NCBI GenBank assembly: GCA_016282555.1
Contig: JAEEKU010000132.1
Span: 1-9,785, forward strand
From: Methanomassiliicoccaceae archaeon
GTDB taxonomy: Archaea > Thermoplasmatota > Thermoplasmata > Methanomassiliicoccales > Methanomethylophilaceae
Length of the DNA: 9,785 nt
Direction: 5' to 3'
In this document: piece by piece, positions 1 through 6,995 of the stretch
Layout: the number at the start of each line of letters is the position of its first letter
Numbering within the stretch: the first letter of the stretch is position 1
The notes under the pieces: model-generated
Told to the model about the DNA's origin: nothing
Databases searched by the model: none
The model's input: the letters and a program-made list of their open reading frames with translations, nothing else
Made by a program: the position numbers and the translations under genes

Positions 1-15
1 AACTTCGATCTCCAT
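1..15 (-). CDS. Start of next operon gene (partial), probably methanogenesis marker 17
   Basis: Only five codons are visible, reading MEIEV from an ATG at 15-13, nine bases after the mmp15 stop codon. GTGA, which resembles part of a Shine-Dalgarno sequence, lies five bases upstream of this ATG. A GTG at 24-22 in the same frame is an alternative start. In many methanogens mmp17 follows mmp15 in this cluster, and I recall Mmp17 proteins starting with a similar acidic and hydrophobic stretch (MEVEV-like). The identity therefore rests on gene order and five residues and is tentative. The gene leaves the window at its left edge. Confidence 0.45.
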
Positions 16-24
16 AGGAATCAC

Positions 25-1248
25 TCACAGGAATCCGGAACTCAGGAGAGCTCCCCCGACGGCGCCGATGTACTGCGAGTCCGGCGGGACTATCGGGGCT
101 TCGCCGAGAATCTCCCCCACCGCGGTCACCAGCCCGGAGATGAGAGAGGTTCCCCCGACCTGGATGATCGGATGCCTGACGTCTATCTCCTGAAGCTGCT
201 GCTCGTACACCTGCTCGGCCACCGAATGGCAGGCCGCGGCGGCGACGTCTTCGAATTTCTTTCCCTCGCCGAGGGTGGTGACCAGATCCTGAATTCCGAA
301 GACGGAGCAGTAGGAGTTCATCTTCGCGTTCCTCCAGTTCCCCTTGTCGGCGATGGCCCCGAGCTGGGTGACGTCGATCTTAAGCCTCTTGGAAGTCATT
401 TCCAGGAATCTCCCGGATGCTCCGGCGCATATTCCCCCCATGGTGAAATTGTCCGGAACCCCGTCCCTGACCGTGATCGCCTTGTTGTCCATTCCGCCGA
501 TGTCGATGATGGTAGCCTCCCCTTTCTGCCTGTCGGCCAGCCATACGGCGCCTTTGGAGTTGACGGTGAGCTCCTCCTGGACCAGCTTCGCTCCGAAGTG
601 CTCCCCGAGGGTGAAACGGCCGTAGCCGGTGGTCCCTATCGCTTCCACCTGCTTCATTTCGATCCCGGCCATCTTCAGAGCGTTTTCCAGAACCGAAGTG
701 GCGGACGCTATGACATCACCGGAGGGCGTCCAGTCCTTTCCGATGATCTTGTTGTTCTCCATCACGACGGCTTTGGTCGTAGACGATCCCGAATCCAGCC
801 CGACGGTTATGCCGGTCTGCCTCTCCCTCGAGAGAAGCTCCTTCCTTGTAACGATGGTAACGAGAGCCTCCATCCTGGTGAGCAGCTGGGACGCCTTGAG
901 GCGCTCGGTGAACGAGTAGGTGACCACGGGAAGCCTGGTGTTCTCCTGTATGAACCTTCTCAGCTCGTTCCTCACGAGAGCCGCCTCGGCGCACCTGAAG
1001 CAGGTGGTTATGAAAACCGCGTCCGCGTCGTATTTTCCGTCGGCAAGCCTGGCCGCCCTGGCGATCATAAGTTTCAGCTGGGGCGATCTGGGCGCGAAGC
1101 CGAATCTCTTCACGGCTTCGTCTATATCGTCCGCGGAAACGTCCGGATAGACGATCTTCGCGCCCACGGATCTCGCCGCTTTCTCTATCTCGTACTGGAC
1201 GCTGCTGTACTCGGTTCCGCATGACAGCTGCGCGATTTTGATGGTCAT
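25..1248 (-). CDS. Methanogenesis marker protein 15 (BadF/BcrA-type ATPase)
   Basis: A 407-residue protein of the acetate kinase/HSP70-fold ATPase family that includes activators of 2-hydroxyacyl-CoA dehydratases and benzoyl-CoA reductase. Residues 150-162 (GLDSGSSTTKAVV) form the first phosphate loop and 249-256 (DIGGMDNK) the second. C274 in GGICAGASGRFLE and C314 in NSYCSVFG match in motif and spacing (40 residues) the two cysteines that in HgdC-type activators bridge a [4Fe-4S] cluster between subunits. This predicts an ATP-driven low-potential electron donor. Residues 1-145 form an extra N-terminal domain with C10, C83 and C86 (CFRC). The ATG at 1248 overlaps the mmp5 stop codon as ATGA and has GGAGG seven bases upstream. 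The family is a known methanogen marker; a role in powering MCR activation or F430/metal-site chemistry is inference. Confidence 0.92.
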   Translation of the reverse strand: MTIKIAQLSCGTEYSSVQYEIEKAARSVGAKIVYPDVSADDIDEAVKRFGFAPRSPQLKLMIARAARLADGKYDADAVFITTCFRCAEAALVRNELRRFIQENTRLPVVTYSFTERLKASQLLTRMEALVTIVTRKELLSRERQTGITVGLDSGSSTTKAVVMENNKIIGKDWTPSGDVIASATSVLENALKMAGIEMKQVEAIGTTGYGRFTLGEHFGAKLVQEELTVNSKGAVWLADRQKGEATIIDIGGMDNKAITVRDGVPDNFTMGGICAGASGRFLEMTSKRLKIDVTQLGAIADKGNWRNAKMNSYCSVFGIQDLVTTLGEGKKFEDVAAAACHSVAEQVYEQQLQEIDVRHPIIQVGGTSLISGLVTAVGEILGEAPIVPPDSQYIGAVGGALLSSGFL

Positions 1249-1679
1249 TTCATCCCCTCCAGAAATTCTTTGGTCTGCGCTACGAAATTAACCGCCTGCT
1301 CGTCGTTTTCGGGATACGATACGCGGAGCACAGGTATCCCGCGCCTTTTCAGCAGATATTTCACCATAAGGTTCGAGCGTTCGCACCCGACGCATCCGAA
1401 GCTGTACGGACAGTCGTCCATGACTATGGCCGCGTCGGCCTCTTCGATCAGCGGCCCCCACATGGCGAGCCTGCCTCTCACGCCGGAAGGCACCTCCACT
1501 CCGGCGTACTTCAGCCCTTTGACCACATCATCCAACGTTACGTTCATCGGCGGCATGTCGACCTCGATGTTGTCGACTCTCTCCTGAATCGCTGCCATGG
1601 TGCTGAGCGGCTGATGGCCGAACCTTTCCACCAGATCGAAAAGGACGAGACTGTTGGGGGGATCTATGAAAATCTTCAT
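1245..1679 (-). CDS. Methanogenesis marker protein 5
   Basis: A 144-residue protein starting MKIFIDPPNS, recognised as the Mmp5 family of methanogens; its biochemical function is not established. The central acidic and hydrophobic segment leads into DDCPYSFGCVGCERSN (residues 88-103), where C90, C96 and C99 form a CX5CX2C motif fit for an Fe-S cluster or metal. The reading frame stays open upstream to 1856, but that extension lies inside mmp6 and is arginine-rich shadow sequence. The chosen ATG at 1679 overlaps the mmp6 TGA as ATGA and has GAGG seven bases upstream. Its stop overlaps the mmp15 ATG in the same way. A soluble cytosolic protein with no membrane segment. It probably acts with its neighbours in MCR maturation or activation (inference). 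Confidence 0.88.
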   Translation of the reverse strand: MKIFIDPPNSLVLFDLVERFGHQPLSTMAAIQERVDNIEVDMPPMNVTLDDVVKGLKYAGVEVPSGVRGRLAMWGPLIEEADAAIVMDDCPYSFGCVGCERSNLMVKYLLKRRGIPVLRVSYPENDEQAVNFVAQTKEFLEGMK

Positions 1680-2098
1680 TGCTGAACCTCGCAGATTTTT
1701 TTGAAATCGTTTACGGAAATGCGTTTTTTCTCCTTTGCCGGAACGTAGACGGCTCCTTTCTCTACCTGCGCGAGGCCGTACTGTATCCTCGCCAGAAGCT
1801 CCCATTCCATCTCGAGCTGGGCGAATCCCGGTCTGGTGCCGTGCTGCGCCCTGCACCTTCTGGGATCGCTGCAGGGATACGCCCGGACTTTGGTGAAAAC
1901 CTCGTTTCTGTAGTTCTCCCTTATCTTATCGCGCACAGCGATCACCAGATCCCTCGGCCCCTCCACCAGACACCCGTAGCAGGTCTCCTTCACCAGAACC
2001 TCGTCCCCGAAAGAATGGATCATGCGCACCATCTGATCCGGAGTCAGCATGGATCCCGGAGATATCATGAAAAGCCTGGTTTCTCTCTCTTCGCTCAT
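1676..2098 (-). CDS. Methanogenesis marker protein 6
   Basis: A 140-residue soluble protein recognised as the Mmp6 family by the N-terminal ISPGSMLTPDQMVRMIHS segment (residues 12-29), VKETCYGCLVEG (36-47) and PCSDPRRCRAQHGTRPGF (75-92). C40/C43 and C76/C82 are candidate metal or Fe-S ligands; C136 is a further cysteine near the C-terminus. The biochemical role is unknown. The ATG at 2098 has a clear GGAGG seven bases upstream, and the start overlaps the mmp3 stop as ATGA. Its own TGA overlaps the mmp5 ATG, so Mmp6 and Mmp5 should be made in linked amounts and may form a complex (inference). The C-terminal 25 residues are lysine-rich. Confidence 0.9.
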   Translation of the reverse strand: MSEERETRLFMISPGSMLTPDQMVRMIHSFGDEVLVKETCYGCLVEGPRDLVIAVRDKIRENYRNEVFTKVRAYPCSDPRRCRAQHGTRPGFAQLEMEWELLARIQYGLAQVEKGAVYVPAKEKKRISVNDFKKICEVQQ

Positions 2099-3612
2099 AA
2101 ATCTGCCTCCGTAATGTAAACATTGTCTTCTTCCTCCAGACCGTCCATGAGCCGGTCCAGATCGTCGGCGAACTTCCCTATGATGTTCGTTCCGTAGGGC
2201 TCTTCCCCGGTAGGCCCGAACTCTTTGCTGTCCTGCAGCCTTATCCCTATCAGACCGTGATGGGGCCTCGCCTGGTTGGTCAGGCCTATGTCTCCCTTTT
2301 TAGTCTTTTTGAACGGCTCCTGGGGATAGAGGTTCTTTCCCCTCATCTCGTCCCCGTAGAAAGTGACCATCGGGAGGCCCTCGAAGGTGAACTGGACCTT
2401 CATGACCCCCACCGGTTTGTGGCTCAGCCCGGTCACCTTCCTGAAATACCTGCATCCGGCGGGATCGGAATCGTCCAGTTTTATTTTGAACACTTTTCCG
2501 CGGGGAACCCCGAACGTCTCGACGGTGCCGCTGTTCAGAGCAGCCATCGTGTGCTCCGGAGACTGCTCCGCGATGATCGCGTCGTCGGATATATCGCCGG
2601 TCCTCGTCTGCCTGACGCCCGCTTTCCTGAGGAACTCCTCCCCCTCCGACTGCGTCATCCCCACGGACAGGACCCTGGCCGGGCTGGTGACCACGGAAAA
2701 CATGCCTCCCGGGGGCACCTTGGAAAGTATCGAGAATCCGGATGTGACGCGTCCGGCGGAGTTATGCTGGGGAGACAGCTGCCTTCTCTCCTTGTAGAAG
2801 AACAGCTTGCCCGTCCCGACTCCGGAATTCCTCACCGCGACGGAGCCGGCTTCCCTGATGCGCACGGCTTCGGAGGGAATGGAAACGTCCAGATCCTCGG
2901 AGCATTCGGCGTAGCTGCCGGTGGCCGCATCGGCCTTTATGTATCCTCCGGAGGAGAGAACGAGAAGATGCTCCGAGGATTCGGGGGAATCGCGATCCAG
3001 ATCTATCCTGACGGCGGTCTCCACCCTGTACCCGTCCCCGAGCCTGAAGGAGAGATCGCTGGTGACAACCACGTTCTCGGTGCTGATCTCCGACATCAGG
3101 GGGCGCACGCCGGTGATGCGGTCGCCCTCTCTGAGTTTAGACAGGATGTGCCTTCCGACCGTGATCCTTCCGATGATTCCCTGTCCGGCCCCGTACGAGC
3201 CGGAATGGTTGTCCCTCGCTATCATGATGTAAGTGGTCTGGTTGTCGAATCCCCCCAGGGAGAAGAAGCAGTCGTACATCTTGTAGCGGTACGTGCCCCT
3301 GTCGACCTCCAGATCGGTCCGCACGGATCCGAAGGCGGCTATATCGTGCGTGACCCAGCGGGAGCTCATTCCCGCCATCTGCCCGGAGACCTCCTTTCTC
3401 CACATATCGGCCAGAGGGGTCCCGTTCAGCCTCATGACCATGGTCCCGGCGTCGGTCATTATTTCGAAATCGCTGGTCTCCTGAACTACCTTCTCCTCCG
3501 AGAGGAAGACGGACACCATGCTTCCGGGGACGTAGGGCTCCCCGGCGACGGCCGCTTTCAAGGAAGAACCGGATTTCAGGGTTTTTTCCTTTCCGTTGAC
3601 GGTTACGATCAT
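2095..3612 (-). CDS. Methanogenesis marker protein 3 (UPF0288, cyclophilin-like)
   Basis: A 505-residue protein, the usual length for the Mmp3/UPF0288 family, which is sometimes annotated as a predicted cyclophilin-type peptidyl-prolyl isomerase. Residues 1-40 (MIVTVNGKEKTLKSG onward) look like a ThiS/MoaD-type beta-grasp start. Residues 113-172 contain a cyclophilin-like stretch (FFSLGGFDNQTTYIMIARD, then GRITVGRHILSKLREGDRITGVRP). The C-terminal block around residues 440-480 (GDIGLTNQARPHHGLIGIRL, EFGPTGEEPYGTNIIG) is the family hallmark. Only three cysteines are present (C115, C237, C387). The ATG at 3612 overlaps the mcrC stop as ATGA; the Shine-Dalgarno sequence is weak (GGAG is too distant), so translation probably depends on coupling. 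To my knowledge Mmp3 is a component of the ATP-driven MCR activation assembly with A2 and McrC; isomerase activity is unproven. Confidence 0.92.
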   Translation of the reverse strand: MIVTVNGKEKTLKSGSSLKAAVAGEPYVPGSMVSVFLSEEKVVQETSDFEIMTDAGTMVMRLNGTPLADMWRKEVSGQMAGMSSRWVTHDIAAFGSVRTDLEVDRGTYRYKMYDCFFSLGGFDNQTTYIMIARDNHSGSYGAGQGIIGRITVGRHILSKLREGDRITGVRPLMSEISTENVVVTSDLSFRLGDGYRVETAVRIDLDRDSPESSEHLLVLSSGGYIKADAATGSYAECSEDLDVSIPSEAVRIREAGSVAVRNSGVGTGKLFFYKERRQLSPQHNSAGRVTSGFSILSKVPPGGMFSVVTSPARVLSVGMTQSEGEEFLRKAGVRQTRTGDISDDAIIAEQSPEHTMAALNSGTVETFGVPRGKVFKIKLDDSDPAGCRYFRKVTGLSHKPVGVMKVQFTFEGLPMVTFYGDEMRGKNLYPQEPFKKTKKGDIGLTNQARPHHGLIGIRLQDSKEFGPTGEEPYGTNIIGKFADDLDRLMDGLEEEDNVYITEADL

Positions 3613-4229
3613 CTCGGACCACGCTCCGGAAGCATAGACTGCACTTTGGATACTATCTCGTCCAGCTTATCCTGGTTGCAGGTTACCCCTCTGACCACGC
3701 CGGTGACGATGTGGACTATCTCGCCCCTGGTCTGTATTTTGTCGTCCGGCGGAAGAACCTGGGAGGTTTTTATCCCTATCGCGGCGAAATCCTCGAAATC
3801 CACCGGACATTGCGCGACGACGATCGCCGGAATGTCCACATTTCTCAGGATAAGCCTCGCTTTGTAAATGATATGGGCCCTGACGTTGCCCAGATGGATG
3901 AGCGCCACCTTGTACTGCCTGATTCTGTCTGCCTCGATGGGATCCAGTCCGAAACAGGAGCCGGTGGTCATGTCCGGAGCGTCCGCCGGAACACCGGAAC
4001 CGGCATTCACCACGAGAACGCTGGTGTCTATGCCCTCTTCGCGCAGAGCATAAGTTATCTCGCACACCGGCTTCGTGATATGCCTCCTGCCGGGACCCAT
4101 GGCTATAGCCACCACGTCCCTTCCGGATTCCGAGATCGTAGCTCTCTGGGCGAGTCCTCCCCCGACGCCCAGACCCATCGATTCCCTGCACTCTACGAAG
4201 CTGAGATGCCTTCCCATCTTCTGCTTCAA
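3609..4229 (-). CDS. mcrC: McrC, MCR activation protein
   Basis: A 206-residue McrC protein identified by VECRESMGLGVGGGLAQR (residues 12-29), GPGRRHITKPVCEITYALREEGI (45-67) and VVNAGSGVPADAPDMTTGSCFG (73-94). McrC is not a subunit of the mature enzyme; it works with A2 in ATP-dependent reductive activation of F430 nickel. Five cysteines (C14, C56, C92, C141, C184) could hold Fe-S clusters. The start is a TTG at 4229: it overlaps the atwA TGA as TTGA and has GGTGA six bases upstream. The ATG at 4217 is an alternative giving 202 residues, but lacks a properly spaced ribosome site. Here mcrC sits in the activation operon, not between mcr structural genes as in the classical mcrBDCGA arrangement. 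Confidence 0.95.
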   Translation of the reverse strand: MKQKMGRHLSFVECRESMGLGVGGGLAQRATISESGRDVVAIAMGPGRRHITKPVCEITYALREEGIDTSVLVVNAGSGVPADAPDMTTGSCFGLDPIEADRIRQYKVALIHLGNVRAHIIYKARLILRNVDIPAIVVAQCPVDFEDFAAIGIKTSQVLPPDDKIQTRGEIVHIVTGVVRGVTCNQDKLDEIVSKVQSMLPERGPR

Positions 4230-5839
4230 TTATCTTCACCTTCAGGGGCGGTTTCCATGCTGAATCTCTCGAGAATCTCGTCGGGATTTCCTATGGAAAC
4301 GACTTTTCCGTCCTTCATGAACGCGGCGCGGTCGCAGCAGTTCATGACGAAGTCCATATCGTGGCTCACGACTATGAACGTCTCGCCCAGGGTCTCGCGG
4401 GCCCTGATCACGGATTTGGCGACGATCGTCTTGGTGATCGGATCCATGGTTCCGGTGGGCTCGTCGAGGATGATGATGCGGGGCTCTTTGATCAGAACCT
4501 GCGCGAAAGCGATCCTCTGGCACTCCCCGACCGAGAGGGAATCCGGATACGCGTAAAGCGTGTCGTCGATAGTCTCTTTGGGGAACCCGACGCTGACCAG
4601 AACCTGGATAGCTTTGATTCTCGCGAGCTCCGCCGGCATCTTCATTCCGATGCAGGTTGTGAGATTCTGGAGAACGGTGTCGAACGGATAGAGAGTGTAT
4701 TCCTGATGGAGGACGCCGATGTAAGGCGTGGCGCGGCCTTTTCCCGCGAATCCGCTCTCGGACATGTCCACCCAGTCGTCTCCGATTCTTACCTTCACTT
4801 TCCCGGAGGTCGCGGGGGTCATTCCCGCTATCATGCGCGAAGTCGTGGTTTTTCCGGCTCCGGAATATCCTATCAGAGCGAATACTTCCTTCTCTTTCAC
4901 GTCGAAAGACACTCCGTCCACGGCTTTCACAACTCCTCTGACCACGGAGAAGAAATGCTTTCTGGCATCGTCGAGCACGATGATGGGTTCGCCCGTGCTG
5001 CTGGCGGCCTGTTTCTCGAATTTGTAATCTTTCATGAACTGGGCGGTCACGGTCTCCGGATCGCCCTGGGCGACCACCTCTCCCGTATCCAGAAGAATCG
5101 CTTCGTCGGCCATTCTCGTAATCGCCTCCGGCCAGTGGGAGGCGAAGACCATGCATATGTTCATGTCGCGGACGTATTTCACGAGACCGTCGTGAACCGT
5201 TTCCGCAGTAACCGGATCGAGGGTTCCGGTAGGCTCGTCCGCCAGAAAGAACAGCGGCTCCTTGGCGAGCTGCCTCGCCATAACCACGCGCTGTTTTTCC
5301 CCGCCGGAGAGATCCCTGGCGATATGAGTAGTCCTGTGGGTCATGTTCACCATTTCGATCATTTCGATGGCGCGCCTGACTCTTTTGTCCCCCTGGTAAT
5401 CCGGAGTCACGGCTTCCATGACGTTCTCGATGACGGTTTTGTCCCCGTAGAGGGCGAACGTCCTCTGAAGCATTATGGCGATGTGCGCTTTGAGCGCGTC
5501 CCTCAGCGGATTCCCCTCTTTGAGAGACCAGTAGTCTACGTCTTTCACCTCGGTCTCCCCGCCGCATTTGACGCACGGGACTCCTTTGAACGGAACATCG
5601 AGATCGCCGCATTTCTTACAGCAGTTCACATGATAGATGACGCGTCCGGAATCGGGAGCGTATTCCTCGTTTCCCCTCAGCATGTGGATGAGGACGCTCT
5701 TTCCCGCCGCGCTTTTTCCAATAAGGCCGAGAATCTTTCCGGTGGAAAGCTTGGCGCTGACGTTCTTCAGAACCGTCCTTCCGTTAAATGATTTCGACAC
5801 GTTTTCAATCGTAAGAAGATCGACCGACTCATGGACCAT
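4226..5839 (-). CDS. atwA: MCR activation component A2 (tandem ABC ATPase)
   Basis: A soluble ATPase of 537 residues with two ABC domains and no membrane segments. Domain 1: Walker A GKSAAGKS (41-48), signature LSGGEKQR (177-184), Walker B FFLADEPTGTLDP (197-209), switch H235. Domain 2: Walker A GYSGAGKT (324-331), signature LSVGECQR (435-442), Walker B IIILDEPTGTMDP (455-467), switch H493. Between Walker A and signature of domain 1 is a Cys4 zinc-ribbon-like insert (C74/C77 and C89/C92, with C73 adjacent), which I believe is typical of A2. A2 drives ATP-dependent activation of MCR to the Ni(I) state. The start is ATG 5839: a TATA-like box centred about 26.5 bases upstream predicts transcription starting at this codon. 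The upstream in-frame TTG at 5887 would lie outside the transcript. First gene of the operon. Confidence 0.95.
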   Translation of the reverse strand: MVHESVDLLTIENVSKSFNGRTVLKNVSAKLSTGKILGLIGKSAAGKSVLIHMLRGNEEYAPDSGRVIYHVNCCKKCGDLDVPFKGVPCVKCGGETEVKDVDYWSLKEGNPLRDALKAHIAIMLQRTFALYGDKTVIENVMEAVTPDYQGDKRVRRAIEMIEMVNMTHRTTHIARDLSGGEKQRVVMARQLAKEPLFFLADEPTGTLDPVTAETVHDGLVKYVRDMNICMVFASHWPEAITRMADEAILLDTGEVVAQGDPETVTAQFMKDYKFEKQAASSTGEPIIVLDDARKHFFSVVRGVVKAVDGVSFDVKEKEVFALIGYSGAGKTTTSRMIAGMTPATSGKVKVRIGDDWVDMSESGFAGKGRATPYIGVLHQEYTLYPFDTVLQNLTTCIGMKMPAELARIKAIQVLVSVGFPKETIDDTLYAYPDSLSVGECQRIAFAQVLIKEPRIIILDEPTGTMDPITKTIVAKSVIRARETLGETFIVVSHDMDFVMNCCDRAAFMKDGKVVSIGNPDEILERFSMETAPEGEDN

Positions 5840-5860
5840 AATACTGGAATAGAGATCGCC

Positions 5861-5870
5861 AATAATAAAG
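5861..5870 (-). promoter_or_regulatory. TATA-like box for the atwA operon
   Basis: On the minus strand this reads CTTTATTATT. Its core centre lies about 26.5 bases before the A of the ATG at 5839, the normal archaeal TATA-to-transcription-start distance. The message is therefore predicted to be leaderless. No obvious ribosome binding site precedes ATG 5839, which agrees. No clear BRE is visible upstream. Confidence 0.55.
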
Positions 5871-5890
5871 GATATGGAAAGGCGCAACGG

Positions 5891-5905
5891 CCGGCGCGGA
5901 GCCGG
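5891..5905. repeat. Short GC-rich inverted repeat in divergent promoter region
   Basis: CCGGC (5891-5895) and GCCGG (5901-5905) are inverted around GCGGA. It sits between the two divergent TATA boxes and could bind a regulator acting on both directions. Five-base arms in a GC-rich stretch can easily arise by chance, so support is weak. Confidence 0.2.
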
Positions 5906-5930
5906 AGCGGGTCTGGTTACATTCGGTCAG

Positions 5931-5944
5931 TTTTTATATTTAAA
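5931..5944 (+). promoter_or_regulatory. TATA box for the DUF4443/DUF2111 gene
   Basis: TTTTTATATTTAAA is a close match to the archaeal TATA consensus in an otherwise GC-rich region. The core TTTATATT (5933-5940) is centred about 24.5 bases before ATG 5961 and 27.5 before ATG 5964, predicting a leaderless or nearly leaderless transcript. Confidence 0.7.
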
Positions 5945-5960
5945 CGTGAGATAAGCATCT

Positions 5961-6923
5961 ATGATGCCTGGTTCGGCCAAAATGGGCGGGCCGCTGCCTA
6001 AATTCAGCGACTACCATCTCTGGAAAACCCTGGATTGTCTGGATAACAAAAACGCTATCGGCAGGAAAAAGCTCGCGGAGCAGCTGAAACTCGGAGAGGG
6101 AAGCACCAGAACAATCATTTCGATAATGCAGGAGCAGGGCATCATAGCGATTGGCAAAAGCGGGATTATTCTGACATCCAAGGGGATCGAGTACAAAAAA
6201 AAGACCCACATGGACGTCGTCCAGAACATCCAGTTCGGAGATATGACTATCGGGGACAAAGACGTGGCGGTCCGCATCCCGAAAATGGCCCATATAGTCA
6301 AGTACGGGTGCGAAGAGCGGGACACGGCGATCAAATCCGGAGCCAGAGGGGCGACCACTCTGGTCTACATAGGAGGAAAGCTCATCTTTCCCGGCACGGA
6401 TTACGCCGCCGACGAGGAGACCACGAAGAAGATCAAAACCAGCTTCAACCTCAAAAACGACGATGTGATCGTGATCGGCACCGGATCCACGGTCGAAGCC
6501 GCCGAAATAGGCGCCGTGACCGTCGGCATCAATCTGCTCGGGGGTATAAAATTCAGCAGGGATCTCGAAGACATTCTGTCATCCAGAAGCTCCGGCAACG
6601 AACTGATTTCCCTGGCGTTCGCCATCCACGATCTGGTGGGCGGGCTCCCGGTATGCGCGAAGAGCAGAGACAATCTGGGCATAAGGATCGAGAACGGAAA
6701 GGTTATCGATAACGCGTACACGGGACAGGTTCTCGAAGAGGTCATCGAAGCTGGCACGACGATCAGAAAAATCGCCGTCTCCGGACCGTACAAGGGGATA
6801 AGAGTGATCGTAACCCCTATAGAACTGGACAGCCGCGTGATCGCCGCAATCGGCGTAGTAGACATAAGATCGATGGCCGGAAGAGACAACCTCATCAGGC
6901 TTAACAGCGAAGATCTGGAGTAA
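5961..6923 (+). CDS. Winged-helix protein with DUF4443-like and DUF2111-like domains
   Basis: A 320-residue soluble protein, divergent from the atwA operon. Residues 15-80 look like a winged helix: FSDYHLWKTLDCLD, then KKLAEQLKLGEGSTRTIISIMQEQGII as the recognition-helix region, then a wing ending ILTSKGIEY. Residues 86-195 resemble DUF4443 (KYGCEERDTAIKSGARGATTL; IGTGSTVEAAEIGAV). Residues 212-303 resemble DUF2111 (NELISLAFAIHDLVGGLPV; NLGIRIENGKVIDNAYTG; SGPYKGIRVIVTPIE), known mostly from methanogens. Function is not established; the layout suggests a transcription regulator with a C-terminal sensing domain. ATG 5961, ATG 5964 and ATG 5982 are all in frame; the TATA spacing favours 5961 or 5964. 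Its position makes the MCR activation operon a plausible target (inference). Stop is TAA. Confidence 0.8.
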   Translation: MMPGSAKMGGPLPKFSDYHLWKTLDCLDNKNAIGRKKLAEQLKLGEGSTRTIISIMQEQGIIAIGKSGIILTSKGIEYKKKTHMDVVQNIQFGDMTIGDKDVAVRIPKMAHIVKYGCEERDTAIKSGARGATTLVYIGGKLIFPGTDYAADEETTKKIKTSFNLKNDDVIVIGTGSTVEAAEIGAVTVGINLLGGIKFSRDLEDILSSRSSGNELISLAFAIHDLVGGLPVCAKSRDNLGIRIENGKVIDNAYTGQVLEEVIEAGTTIRKIAVSGPYKGIRVIVTPIELDSRVIAAIGVVDIRSMAGRDNLIRLNSEDLE

Positions 6924-6963
6924 ACCAGGGGATCCTTCCGCCGGCTCCGTCGTAAATTGCATA

Positions 6964-6975
6964 GGTATTTTTATC
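6964..6975 (+). promoter_or_regulatory. TATA box for the unrecognised 185-residue gene
   Basis: GGTATTTTTATC stands out in GC-rich intergenic DNA. Its AT core is centred about 25-27 bases before the ATG at 6996, which again predicts a leaderless transcript. The in-frame TTG at 6957 lies upstream of this box and so cannot be on the transcript. Confidence 0.6.
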
Positions 6976-6995
6976 ACGAAACCGATCGCTGGCAC

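Noticed and set aside
1680..1856. Longer reading of mmp5 starting at 1856
   Set aside because: The extra 59 residues are arginine-rich, lie wholly within mmp6 in another frame, and the ATG at 1679 has both a ribosome site and the operon's usual ATGA overlap.
2257..3867. Open frame of 536 codons on the plus strand
   Set aside because: It lies opposite mmp3 and mcrC, and its translation is rich in G, R, H, D and V without domain motifs. It is a shadow of the minus-strand genes caused by GC-rich third positions.
4242..5612. 456-codon minus-strand frame inside atwA
   Set aside because: Arginine- and serine-rich translation out of frame with the clear ABC ATPase; no recognisable motifs.
4361..5791. 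476-codon plus-strand frame opposite atwA
   Set aside because: It is antisense to the well-supported A2 gene, has a histidine- and arginine-rich composition, and has no promoter or ribosome site.
5840..5887. Extension of atwA to a TTG at 5887
   Set aside because: The TATA-like box at 5861-5870 lies inside this extension, and predicted transcription starts at ATG 5839.
6957..6995. TTG start for the 185-residue gene
   Set aside because: The gene's TATA box lies at 6964-6975, downstream of that TTG.
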